Positions 1-10,189 of a stretch of DNA of 64,000 nt are shown one piece after another (within the stretch, counting starts at the first letter, position 1; each line of letters starts with the position of its first letter). The DNA comes from Rhabditophanes sp. KR3021 (Eukaryota > Nematoda > Chromadorea > Rhabditida > Alloionematidae). The stretch lies in the NCBI GenBank assembly GCA_963281155.1, contig CAUJLY010000001.1, positions 9,052,001 through 9,116,000 of the forward strand. Direction: 5' to 3'. Under the pieces are notes generated by a model that saw only the letters and a list, made by a program, of their open reading frames with translations, was not told where the DNA came from and did no database searches. Position numbers and translations under genes: made by a program.

Positions 1-461
1 CTTCCACAGGCCACCCTTAAATACCATTTTTCATCCTTCTGCTCCTTTCCGTCCATTATGTAAACAACTAAAGCACCCTTTATTCAAAAACAAGCTAATA
101 TGTATATCAACATATTTTTATCGGGATTATCACATGATGCTTATTTTGAAAAAGACATTCTTTTTCAATTAAACCCTCGATGTCGGTGGTTGGGTGTAAT
201 CTCAAGAAGAATCAAAAAAATCATCCGCAACATTTTGTAAAAATAGATTAACGTGTTAAAACGTTCCGCAGATCAAATTAATCATAATATTGTGAAGGTT
301 ATGTAAATATTATTTGTAAAATCATCAAATACAATGAAAAGTAAAAAATGTGTAAAGTAATTTTATTCCATTTGTCAAGAAAGGAATAGAAACATTAAAT
401 TAGAATTAGTTGTGAGACTTTTACTAGAAAAGGATGGATATCAGATAACTCTTCCATTACA
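1..461. other. Intergenic, no gene seen
   Basis: AT-rich sequence at the window edge. I see no open frame with coding character and no RNA gene. The end nearest position 461 is probably 3' UTR of the minus-strand gene that follows. Confidence 0.5.
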
Positions 462-942
462 TCACTTTTTCTCGTTACCCCTAAAATAAGCAGCGAGACT
501 TTCGGCTGCACTGGCAGTGTTGAGTATGAATTGATTTTTAGCAATATTCCCAATTCAAGAGCAGTTGATCCAGCAGAGCTAATAGTTGATAATCCAATAT
601 CCTTGACGGCATTAACAGCTTCGACAGTCTTTTTGCATCTAGTATCACTAGCAACACTAACAACATCACCAACTTCTCCTCCCTCACATAAAGTATGTCC
701 TACCTTAACGGCACTTTCCACAACGACTCTACCAACTCCAACAGCCATCTCACCATAATTAGCTGGAGTTGTTGGAGGAGTAGAGATCTTTTGAGCCGTG
801 GTAACACCTGGACTGGCGGGAGTTGTACCTGGATAAGTGGGGGCAATTGGTTGTGATTTAACTGAAACCACTGGACCTTAGCAGACAAATCAGCTTCATT
901 TGTTTTGGCAAACGCTTCTTCAAGAGTAAAGTAGTTGTTCAT
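462..942 (-). pseudogene. Small Thr/Pro/Ala-rich protein gene with two frame breaks
   Basis: Three consecutive minus-strand frames together look like one protein of about 160 residues. The N-terminus starts at ATG 942 (MNNYFTLEEAFAKTNE) and stays open to about position 876. The middle frame (about 875-535) carries a Pro/Thr-rich linker and then Val/Ala-rich helical sequence. The last frame (about 535-462) ends in SAAESLAAYFRGNEKK and a TGA. Each switch is explained by one missing base, the first at a GG pair near 876 and the second at an A5 run near 535-540. Adding two bases gives 483 nt, an exact multiple of three. I do not recognise the family. It could be an intact gene with assembly indels or a young pseudogene. 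No intron with GT-AG ends explains the switches. Confidence 0.5.
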
Positions 943-1977
943 AGTTGATGTGTAGTCGTGAAATCAAACCTTGTAGACAACACGTATATTCTATTTTTAT
1001 GACTCAAAATTTGTTTATTGAAGAACAGAGGTCACGTACAAAATGCAACAATATCCAAATATTATTATTTCATCACATGGCAATCACATTTTATGACGTT
1101 TAAAAATAGCAAATAACATCAATCCTTGGAGTAAATTAATATTTGATTACCTACTAAAATAATGTTTTATCCCTTTGAATTAAGTTTTGAAAAAATATAT
1201 TTTTATAGATGATATCTAACTTTTAATGGTAAATAATAAAAGTATTAATTATTTTTTTGTTTTAAATAACGATAAAATCATTAAGTTGGGGAGGCTGTTA
1301 CACGTTCAAATTGTTTGTTGCTTGATTTATTCAATATTATGTTATTATTAGAAAGAAGATTGATGAACTTTGTTTTATTTTCGGTCTCGACTGAAAATTG
1401 TTTATAACTTTATACAAAGTGCTCCCATTTATATTAACAGTATTAATGATGCAGTTCGTGTTTGTTGAATTTAAAAATTGTCCAAAATATGAAAATTTAA
1501 AAGACTTTTATTTGAAAAGAATTAACGTTGTGAATACGAAATAGAAGGAATTAAACCAGCTGTAGATAAATGTAGAAAATAATTGAAAAACAAAAACGTA
1601 TTTCTTGGAAATATGATGGATTGAATTTTTATTTGTAAGTTAGCAAGAAACTCCAAGACGATTTTCAAATACATGAAGCTTACTACAATTTTCGGATAAT
1701 CTTTATTTTCCACTCGATCCAACTTTTGACTCATCTTTGTAAACAGTCATATAAATAGCATGAATGTATGTTTCTATAATAGGTGTGAGAATGTCTTTGA
1801 TGCCACTTTAGATGGCACCTTTAAAGCAGTTGGTGGCATGTCGTCTAGCTTTGTTTAAAAAATAATAAACTTTTATACTATATTTAAAATTGTTTTATTA
1901 AAAACATAACATTAAATAATAACATCAATTACTAATAGATATAAATAACAATAAAGTAATACAATAACATCTTCATG
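943..1977. other. Intergenic, weak ORFs only
   Basis: AT-rich. A 70-codon minus-strand frame at 1522-1734 and a 21-codon frame at about 1841-1776 (MPPTALKVPSKVASKTF) are open but cannot be joined by plausible splice sites, so I call no gene here. Confidence 0.4.
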
Positions 1978-2173
1978 TCACACTTGAACCAAATGAGCAT
2001 CAGTGATTTCCATAAGTTGTAGGGCTTTGGGTACTAATTCGCCATCGATAGAATCAATGTTACTGTTGGCGAAGAATATCCATCAATTGATGGACGGAAC
2101 CACTATCTCCTCTAACGCATCATCAACTGCGTCCTCCACAACTTGTTGGCAAGAGATAAATGCTTTATAGTAA
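1978..2173 (-). pseudogene. Possible last exon interrupted by in-frame TGA
   Basis: After a possible acceptor (TTTTAG, 2179-2174) one frame reads through acidic helical sequence (QQVVEDAVDDALEEIVV), then a TGA at 2083-2085. It continues in the same frame with coding-like sequence (SNIDSIDGELVPKALQLME) to a TGA at 1978-1980. Composition on both sides of the internal stop looks coding. No alternative splice removes the stop in the right phase. No SECIS element was examined. It could be an exon of a decayed gene, or chance. No upstream exon was found. Confidence 0.28.
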
Positions 2174-2418
2174 CTAAAATGGTAATTAATTTGCCAGAAA
2201 CGATATGCTGAACTTTGGTTAGTTAAAATGACAGTTGTATTTTAAAGTTGAGAAGCAATAATTTTATGAATACAAATGGTTGATATTTTATTCTTCAATA
2301 ATGTTTGTATTATATAAAGGAAAATGATCACCGTATTAATGTTGATATTAAAAGAAGGATTTAAGTTGAGATTAATTAATAATGCAGCCACAACACCATT
2401 TGTCTAATTTGTTAGATA

Positions 2419-3365
2419 TCATTCATACATAAGTTCGGGGTCTGTTGGCAAAATTGCAAAATTTGACCCCTTGCGTGGACGATGGTGAAGACAAAAGTTT
2501 TCCAAAGCCTTCTTGTCACTTAAAAAATCGAACATCTTCTTATAATTCTCTCTTTCTTTGACTGATGCCTTCGCATAAGATTGTGGTGGATGCAAGGTGA
2601 AGTCACTTGTGCGTGGGCCACACAGTTTTAAAATTATTAAACCCACTTTACATTGTGAAATACCATATTCACGAACCTTTTTCTTAAATTCCGCGGCAAT
2701 CTTTTTAGGCGAAATTTTCCTTGTATTGCCCGTTGTCTTTTTTCCCTTTGTCGCTACTTCAGTATCTATTTCCATTAATTCGCCACTATGCTCATCTGAT
2801 TCCACTTCCTCTTCGTCATCTAGAACAATTAATGGAGGAATGTGAGTGTGAGTAGTAGCAACAGGCGGTAAAGGAGCAGAGACCATATCTACTTCTACTG
2901 GCTCTCCATCCTCTGACAAACCACTCGATAAAATACTACCACCAGAACTTTGAGATTCAGAACGGCCATCATGTCTTTTACGTTTATGTTTTGACGAATA
3001 TAGTTTACTGACATTCGTAATGCAAATATTGAGCCGTTGAATTTCATCAAGTAGTTCATTTTTGTCAAGCTTGTACTCATGCTCAACTTGAACTAAAATG
3101 GCTGCATTCTTCATAGCTTCAACTTCGGCTTTCTTAAGATTTTCTTTGCAGATTAAAAGGTCATACTTGGTTTCTTCATATAAACGCTTGTAATGTTCGG
3201 CTTCATCACGATACTTCACTTGACTAGGGCTGATGCTTCTTTCTTCATCCAGTTTCATTTCCGTTGGACCTTCAATAAATCGTCATTAAAGTGGATGTGT
3301 ATTTAAATAAACTTACTTTTTGTTATTCCTCTGTTTATTAGACTATCACCAATAGTACCAGTCAT
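2419..3365 (-). CDS. Unrecognised coiled-coil protein with acidic middle
   Basis: Two exons, 3365-3317 and 3269-2419, are separated by a 47-bp intron (donor AAAAA|GTAAGT, acceptor TTGAAG). Together they give 900 nt, 299 residues. The start is ATG 3365 (MTGTIGDSLINRGITK); an internal ATG at 3258 could also start translation. Residues about 30-110 are a charged heptad-like coiled coil. Then come a basic patch (KHKRKRHDGR), a Ser/Gly-rich stretch, an acidic segment (VLDDEEEVESDEHSGEL) and a Lys-rich segment. The last 90 residues form a compact basic domain with conserved-looking Cys/Trp-poor helices. The composition suggests a nuclear protein. I do not recognise a family. It lies just upstream of two tRNAs on the same strand. 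Confidence 0.7.
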
Positions 3366-3775
3366 GATTAATAAATATTTGTATGTCTTGGAAGATGCCA
3401 AATATAAAAAAGCTCCCAATTGAAGATATCTGCAGTCCAATACGGATCAGTTGTTTACTTATTGGTATACACTGTACACTATAGACCACCAAATGCCAAC
3501 GATTGAAGATATCCTTTGCCTTCGTTGAAAATATAATTATTGGGACATAAAACGGAGAAATGTTTCGAGGAATAAATTCTCTTAATATATCCACAACTAT
3601 TGAAAGTTGATGGAGTTATCATGAACGACCTTGCCAAGTACGTGTAAATATATGAGAATTTGGAGCCAAATGACCTTTATGGAATGTAAGATTGGAGATG
3701 ACTAAGAGTCCTTTTCAATTTAATTCAAAGAACAGACGACATCAAAAAATGACCAAAAATTATAACCAAAAAGGT
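3366..3775. other. Intergenic between coiled-coil gene and tRNA-His
   Basis: About 410 bp. It contains an 82-codon hydrophobic minus-strand frame (3346-3594) that overlaps the first exon of the coiled-coil gene in another frame. I do not consider it a gene. Probably promoter and 5' UTR. Confidence 0.4.
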
Positions 3776-3848
3776 TGCCTATTGCAGGAATCGAACCTAC
3801 GTCGTCTCGGCCACAACGAGAAGTACTAACCACTATACTAAATAGGCC
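3776..3848 (-). tRNA. tRNA-His (GTG)
   Basis: On the minus strand the acceptor stem GCCTATT pairs with AATAGGC and the discriminator is A. The anticodon stem TCTCG/CGAGA encloses loop TTGTGGC, giving anticodon GTG (His). The T arm has GGTTCGATTCC. B-box sequence is canonical. No intron. The 3' end at 3776 excludes CCA, as expected in eukaryotes. Confidence 0.95.
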
Positions 3849-3913
3849 ATTGACTTAATATTAAGATTTTAATTAAATAATACCTTAAAAAAGATGCAAT
3901 GAACAAAAATATA

Positions 3914-3985
3914 TGCGTCCGAGGGGAATCGAACCCCTATCGCGTGCTTGGAAGGCGCGCATGCTGACCATTACACCACGGACGC
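3914..3985 (-). tRNA. tRNA-Gly (TCC)
   Basis: On the minus strand the acceptor stem GCGTCCG pairs with CGGACGC and the discriminator is A. The anticodon loop is CTTCCAA, giving TCC (Gly). The T arm GGGGTTCGATTCCCC is perfect. No intron. It lies 65 bp from the tRNA-His gene in the same orientation. Confidence 0.95.
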
Positions 3986-4166
3986 CCTTCTTCATAATGT
4001 TTCAAGGTTATACTTAAAGTTAAGTTCTTCATTAATAATCAAACTTTTGTTCATTATTTTATTTAACAGTTACTCAGGCTTTTAAATACCAAACACAGAT
4101 AAATGGGCAAAAAGATTTAATTAAGGAATTATGTTACAAAAAATATTTACAAAACAACGAGAAAGA

Positions 4167-5711
4167 TCAATCATCTCTACCTTCTTTTTTGGTCATTACA
4201 CCGACATGGCATTCTTGGCATAATCCAGTAATAGCTGTGTCAATGATTGGTGGAGGATTTAAAGGTCTACGTCCACGTCCTTTAGGGAGAGGTTTGTTGA
4301 CCAAGTCTGCTTTGCACTTTTGGCATTTGTTGTCAGTAACACAGAATTTGCCACAATACCAAGACCCTTCCGGAGTATTTTCGAACCCAACGCAAAAAGT
4401 ATGGTAGCCTCTGTCGCAAAGGTCACAAAACAGCATCTTTTCTTCGTTGTCGGGTTTGTTACAAAGAGTACAATTACGACAATCCATGCAACTCCACTCA
4501 TAATTTCGAACCATGTTGATCATTTTGGATGGCATGCCTAAGCACTTGATGTGGTAGAAGTCGTGGCAGGTCGTGCATTGGATCATTGAGGTTTGGTAGC
4601 CCTTTTTCTGGCACATAGTACAAGTGCTGATGGCATCACCACAAGGACCTGCTTTGCCATTCACCTGAGCTCCTAATTCTTTTTCAATTTGAATTTGTTC
4701 TTCTTTTTCACGCTTCAAAATGTAAGCATCAAGATCTTCTCTTTTGATGTCCAAATTGTCTGTTGGCGAACCACACCGAGCAACCGGAAAAATGTAATCC
4801 GTGTCAACAGCTGTCCCTAGCGGCAATTTCTTTAAGTCCCCATCACTCCAAACCGCATACCCGTCCGTATATTGGCCAGGAATCAAAGCAACTGGATACT
4901 GCCCGACTTTGTTGATGCATTTCTTAGGATCCCTAAAAAACCCCCTTGGCATTTGAATGACTCCTGTTTGGAGATCTATCGTCCGTTTTCTTTCATTTCT
5001 TCTTGAATTTTGGATGGCCTTGTTAAAATCTTGGCAACTATTCATCAACTTTTGCCTTGCTTTTTCAAGATTTTTGGAGTCTCCTTTGAGGACCAGCAAT
5101 TCTTTTTGTTGATCCGCATACGCTTGTTTAGTCTTTTCAGAAGCGGCCCTTTGGTAAGCCGTCCAGATCTCAGGATACTCACTCGACATGAGGTGAAAAA
5201 CTTCAGCACTACGTATAGCAGTCAAATTGTGCTGCAAGTGAGTGGGTAAAGTGTTGTGGATGTGCAATACATCAAAAAGATAGTTTCTTTCAGCCGTCTC
5301 GACGGGTCTTCTGCTAAGGTTAGGGTATTTGCGTTTGAAAGAAGTTACTTCCAGTAGTTCGGCTATTTGCTCCTGGATAAAGTACTTGGACCCACTTTTA
5401 AAAGGCCACTCGTACTCGATGATTTGGGAAGGCTCAATTGGGACGTGTGTCACATCTTGGTTCAGTATGCGGGAAGTCTTTGGTTTTTGGGAACCTAGAA
5501 AAGTTAGTTAAACACATTTGGACTTAATTGACTTACTTTCTGCTGAATTGTTTGTCTCCTCATCTGGCTCAATACCCTTTTCTTCCTCATTCAAAAGAGC
5601 TGGGAGGGAGAAGGAGTCTTGGCTGTCTTCGACTAGTGGAGAATCAGTTATCAATAAAGAAGCGTTGTCTGTTTCAGACAAATTAGAAAAATTTGAGTCT
5701 TCCATCATCAT
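4167..5711 (-). CDS. PHF10: PHF10/BAF45a-like PBAF subunit (SAY + double PHD)
   Basis: Two exons, 5711-5537 and 5494-4167, with a 42-bp intron; 1503 nt, 500 residues, matching the usual PHF10 length. The N-terminus is acidic and Ser-rich. The region around residues 70-260 resembles the SAY domain of PHF10/SAYP (RRPVETAERNYLFDVLHIH, then a Lys/Gln-rich helix). Residues about 350-445 form tandem PHD fingers with regular Cys/His ligands (CTMCQKK, CTTCHDFYHIKC, CTLC, CDLCDRGYHTFC), followed by a CQKC...CQEC tail. Known role: a subunit of the PBAF SWI/SNF chromatin remodeller that reads histone tails in the nucleus. Transcription is antisense to nothing obvious. A four-unit 18-bp repeat sits directly upstream of the start codon. 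Confidence 0.93.
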
Positions 5712-5715
5712 TTAT

Positions 5716-5787
5716 AATGGTTGTGTGACTTAAAATGGTTGTGTGACTTAAAATAGTTGTGTATTTATAGTGGTTGTGTGATTCAAA
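5716..5787. repeat. 18-bp tandem repeat, 4 units
   Basis: Two perfect copies of aatggttgtgtgacttaa (5716-5733, 5734-5751) are followed by two diverged copies (5752-5787). The array lies 5-76 bp upstream of the PHF10-like start codon, so within its promoter or 5' UTR. Confidence 0.85.
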
Positions 5788-6648
5788 TGCAAAAGGTCCC
5801 TAGTAAACAAGTTGGAGAGACGACATTTGACAACGTTTCTTGACTAGAAAGTTTAAACACCAAACAAAGTGTTTCATCCAAAGTCTTGCAATTCAGCCAT
5901 AACAATTATTTTAAATTCAAATGTTGTTACAAAATAAATCAAATAGTTATGCAACAACTTGTGATAATTGATTATTAACAGTTGACAGATTAAAGTTTGA
6001 TAAAATATTTCAAATAAAACAGCTTTTCGTTAGGCGAGTGATTAATTCACTCATGAAAAACATAGACTAATGTAATATTTACCTTGGTTGCAATGCCGCA
6101 TTTTAGAGATATCTTGTTAAAAGGACTGAAAAAACTGATGCAAATAATTACATACTTTATATTGTTTAAACTTTTTGCAAACATAATGGACCTTTTACAG
6201 AACTTTATCCAAGATTCAACCTGACTTTCAGTATATTCAAAAATCTAGAAGTTATTAGTTTGCCTTGCATGCGAATATCTCGAAGATATCATAATATCGA
6301 TGCTTTTAAAGTAGAACTTAAAAATGCTATTTATTATCGGTCAAGTAAGTTATTTATATTTTACAAATGGGGGATATTTTGATTTAGATAAAACAAATTA
6401 TAAAAAACAGTTGGAAAATATTAGATGCTCTTTTTTAGATCCTTTAATTTGTCGGTATCGTTAATTGTGATTCGTCCTAAAAACGTTTTAATAATCCAAT
6501 TAAAAAAATGCGACTAAGCATCAACATGTCAACTGTTTGAAAGTAATTTATAAATTATACATGGCATATTACATCAACATTTAATCCAACTAACTAAGTT
6601 TAGTCAATTAGTACATGACTATGTATTTGACCTTAATAATAAATTGCT
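5788..6648. other. Intergenic, nothing assigned
   Basis: About 860 bp of AT-rich sequence upstream of the PHF10-like gene and downstream of the 7TM gene. I see no coding frame or RNA gene. Confidence 0.5.
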
Positions 6649-7772
6649 TTACCACCTCTTCAATTTTGAAATAGAAGCTTTAACATTTTGGTATTTTTTT
6701 CCAATTCGGTAAGTTAAAGTGTTTGGATGTAAAGTAATTTCATTTGCCCTTTCAACAAATATAACATTTTGAAGGTTGGTTGTGTTTAGGTTGGAATAGT
6801 ACCACATAATACACCAGTTGCTTGTGATTAATTCGAGGAAGCAAAAGGAGACCGCATAGTTGGCTGATTTGTAGAAGAAGAGGAATGTTTTGGAGTTTTG
6901 TTGGAAGATTAAAGCTGTTGATACAAAGAAAGTAGGAATGCCGAGGCATAATAAAGTCAGGACAAAATTGAAGAAATAGTATTGCTTGATTGCATTGAAC
7001 TTTCTGTTTAATGGTGAGTGTCTATTTTGACCAAGACTCAGTACTTTGAAACTTTTTGCCATCTTAAAAAAGTGGTAAAAGTACAGGAACATCGTGTAGC
7101 AACAATTAATCAAAATTAATAATATCAAATATGGCGTTGTCCCATTATGGTTTTTATTTCCATACAAAATGAATATTGAGTCTTGTTTGAAGATCTTTGC
7201 TATTTCTCTGTTTGTATTATTTCGTAAAAATGTTGCCCCTTCATCTTGGTCACCTTTTGCCAAACTAAATAAGAGATATCCACATAAACATGTCAGAATA
7301 TAAGCTAACATTACTAATTGGTGTGTGTTGGTTATTTTGAGAAAGGATTTTTGACGTACCATCAAATTACAACGGCCTAGCAAATCATAAAATAGCACAA
7401 CCACTTGACTTCCAAACATAAATAGAAGAAAAATCTAACAATTAATCATAAACCATCAACTCAACTTACAAATCCATGATGGCAACTAATTTCACCTATA
7501 TGTTTAACCAGTCCAAAGCAACCATACCCAGTAATTGGCAAAACTAATCGAACTCTTATTACGAAAAAACTATACAAACATACTATCAAATAAAAACTTC
7601 TCGTAAAAACAAGAAACCTCACGTAACTTATACATCTTTCCTTTTTCGTGTTCATTAAATAAATAATAGTTACAATACAAGAAACAAAGGCAATCAAAAT
7701 GACAACATCACTTGTAAATGACTCCGCATCATCTATACATTCGATATAACTTGATAAAAAAGAGCAATACAT
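6649..7772 (-). CDS. Multi-pass (7TM-like) membrane protein, possible chemoreceptor
   Basis: Exon 1 (7772-7470) and exon 2 (7434-6649) are joined in phase 0 across a 35-bp intron (GTAAGT...TTGTTAG), giving 362 residues. Hydrophobic segments lie near residues 22-40, 50-72, 101-120 (exon 2 start), 130-152, 195-218, 255-280 and 290-315. This is consistent with seven transmembrane helices and a short basic cytoplasmic tail (KKYQNVKASISKLKRW). Size and layout resemble the serpentine chemoreceptor-type GPCRs of nematodes or insect gustatory-type proteins, but I see no diagnostic motif, so family and ligand are unknown. Asn-X-Thr sites occur in the loop after the third helix. Confidence 0.75.
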
Positions 7773-8580
7773 TTCGTTATTAAAATATAATTTAATGAAC
7801 TTTTAAATTTGCCGTAACTTTAGAACTAATGCATCATACATTATTTAAAGCCTCATCTACGTCAAACAACTTAAAAAACTATTTTTATCTTGTTTCCTGA
7901 TATTTTATTTAAAATGGTAAACAGGCTATATTTCTTTATCTACTTGTTACTGATAATAATTTCTTATCCTTCATTTCATAATTAAGGTTGTTTGATCAAT
8001 TGAGTCATTAGTTATTCAGCAATTTCCATGTATTACTAAGGCTTTGTGATTGCTCACACAAATAGTGAGTCATCCTATTTTTAAATGAATGAACAAAAGT
8101 TAACAAAGGCATATACACCACACTCGACTAACTTTAATCTTTTATTGTTTGATCTTTACCAAGTACTTTAAAAGACAATGCTTCCACCGAACTAATAAAA
8201 AGCTCCTTAAAATATATCTGCTTTCTCATACCATTTAGATATTAGCTTGCACGTAATAAATTATTTATTGGTACACTTTAATAAGCTTAGTGGCATCTCG
8301 CAATAATATATTAAGATCATCCACCTTCCAATGTTACTACATAAATATGGCTTCAAAGCAATAACTAAATTAATAAAGAAGGTGTTGTTGACATGATGAA
8401 GACGTCATCTTTGTAGCTACAAAACCACTTTAATTCCACACCTCCTAGACTCCTTGATTGTTGGTACCAAAACAAGTGATGTTACTTGAAAAAAATAAAA
8501 AGTGAATTAAAAAAATTTATTTTATATTAAAAGGCAGTAAATTATTGAAAAGTACTTTGACAAGCACATAAATATTATCC
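7773..8580. other. Intergenic, nothing assigned
   Basis: About 800 bp, AT-rich, between the 7TM gene start and the 3' end of the PP2A B56 gene. No coding frame or RNA gene seen. Confidence 0.5.
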
Positions 8581-10189
8581 TTAGTTTGACACTGAGAGAG
8601 ATCCTAATTGTAAGAGTAACGATTCCCCATCCTCGCAACTCCGGTTACCTTTGGGTGGTGAGAAGACGGCATGGTAGGCCGGATTTTGTTTGGCTCGGGT
8701 TTCAAGTTCTTGCCACAGGGCATCCTTTTGTCTTTGGAGTTGTTTTTCTTGTTCCACATTTTTTTCGTAGTTTTCAGCGCATTCGTTGAACAGGCGTTGG
8801 TTGACTTCCATGAATTGCTTCATGGCGTTGTAGATTAGGCCGTTAATTGTTCTGAAAGGGAAGGCTAGATGTTGGGGTGGATTGGGTGAACTTACTTGTT
8901 CCAATGAGATTTGCTGTTCTTGTATAGGGCTGGAAACATGATTGGGATCAAGTCTTTGCCGTGTGCGTTAATTAGACCCATGACGTAGTCATTGTTAAAA
9001 ATGTACAAAGCACGTTCAGCAACTTGGAAGTGAGGAGAACTGACAGCTTTTGCCAGTTGATGACACAGCGCCAACATGATCTTTTGAAAGTGTGAATCCT
9101 CTAAAATATCCAAGATCTCCTCTAACTCATTCAGAAACATGATCTCCTTCGGACTATTGTTCTTCGGCCAATATTTTAATAGGTTTAGGATGATCTGCTC
9201 AGACAAGCACTGGTCTTTCTCTACAAATTGCACCACACAATAACTGAGAGGTACTTGGTAAATTGGTAGTGATTTCACCTTGTGCAAAGGCAACAGAGCT
9301 CGATACAAGAAGCACTTGTGTTCGTTTTTGAGAGGCAAAGCGAACCCGTTTACGATCGAACCTAATATCTCCAGCAACTCAGAGATGCCATTGTGTTTTT
9401 CTGTCTCGTAGATGAATGTGTAGAAGATGTTGTTGATGTGCCTTCTGATGACAGGACGCAGAGTCAGGAATTTGGAGTAGATGCGGTGGATGGTGGACTT
9501 CAGGACATCCCGTTCCCGTGGGTCTTCACTGTCAAATAGATCGATCATCTTGACCACGAAGTTGTCCTTTTCTACCCATACTTTGGCTGCTGACACTGTG
9601 AAGTCAGAGCTTTCCATACACCTCAAGAAGACTTCGTACACTAGTTGGAGGTGTGGCCAGGATGGGTCGAAGGCGGGGTCGTCTTCCTCCATGTCGAATT
9701 CCCCAGAAGGGGGCACAGCCGGCGGGGCCAACACTCGAAACGCATTAGCCCGTACCAGATTCGTGACTGCTTCCCACAGACGCGGAGTCTGGACCAGGAA
9801 CCCATTCCGGGACAGGACTTCGATTAATTCAATCAACTTGACACGTTTCTCCTAAACATCACTTTTAATATCATCCAATGCACCCAACAACTTACTTCTT
9901 TCAACTCTAAGTCCGACAGAGGATCCTTCGTAAAATCATAAACAACTAGACATTCTCTTAGTGTTTGTATGACATCTTCCTCAGTGACCTGTTCATCTTC
10001 TGTAACAAAAAAGGATGAAATGATGAAGTGGTGGGGAATAAACTGACCACTTTCATTAATAATCTCACTTACGATTTCCATCCCACTCCCAGGCCCATTC
10101 ATTCCCAACACATCCTTTTCTTCGGTCGCTTTATTTTCTTTTACATCGTCGTTGCCTTCTGACCCGACTAATTGTATCTTTTCAGTCAT
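8581..10189 (-). CDS. PPP2R5: PP2A B56 (B') regulatory subunit
   Basis: Four coding exons: 10189-10069, 9999-9896, 9851-8896 and 8851-8581; introns 69, 44 and 44 bp; 1452 nt, 483 residues. The first donor is GTGAGA at 10068; the nearby GTAAGT at 10072 would break the frame. The core is the B56 HEAT-repeat fold, with hallmark blocks [77 protein letters not shown] and [17 protein letters not shown]56 subunits direct the PP2A core phosphatase to LxxIxE-containing substrates. The N-terminal 45 residues are acidic and divergent, as in other B56 proteins. The chosen ATG follows an acceptor (TTTCAG at 10200), so an upstream non-coding exon is likely. Confidence 0.95.

Noticed and set aside
1522..1734. 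70-codon minus-strand frame
   Set aside because: AT-driven composition, no splice partner in phase and no recognisable motif.
3346..3594. 82-codon hydrophobic minus-strand frame
   Set aside because: Overlaps the better-supported first exon of the coiled-coil gene in another frame and starts in its promoter.
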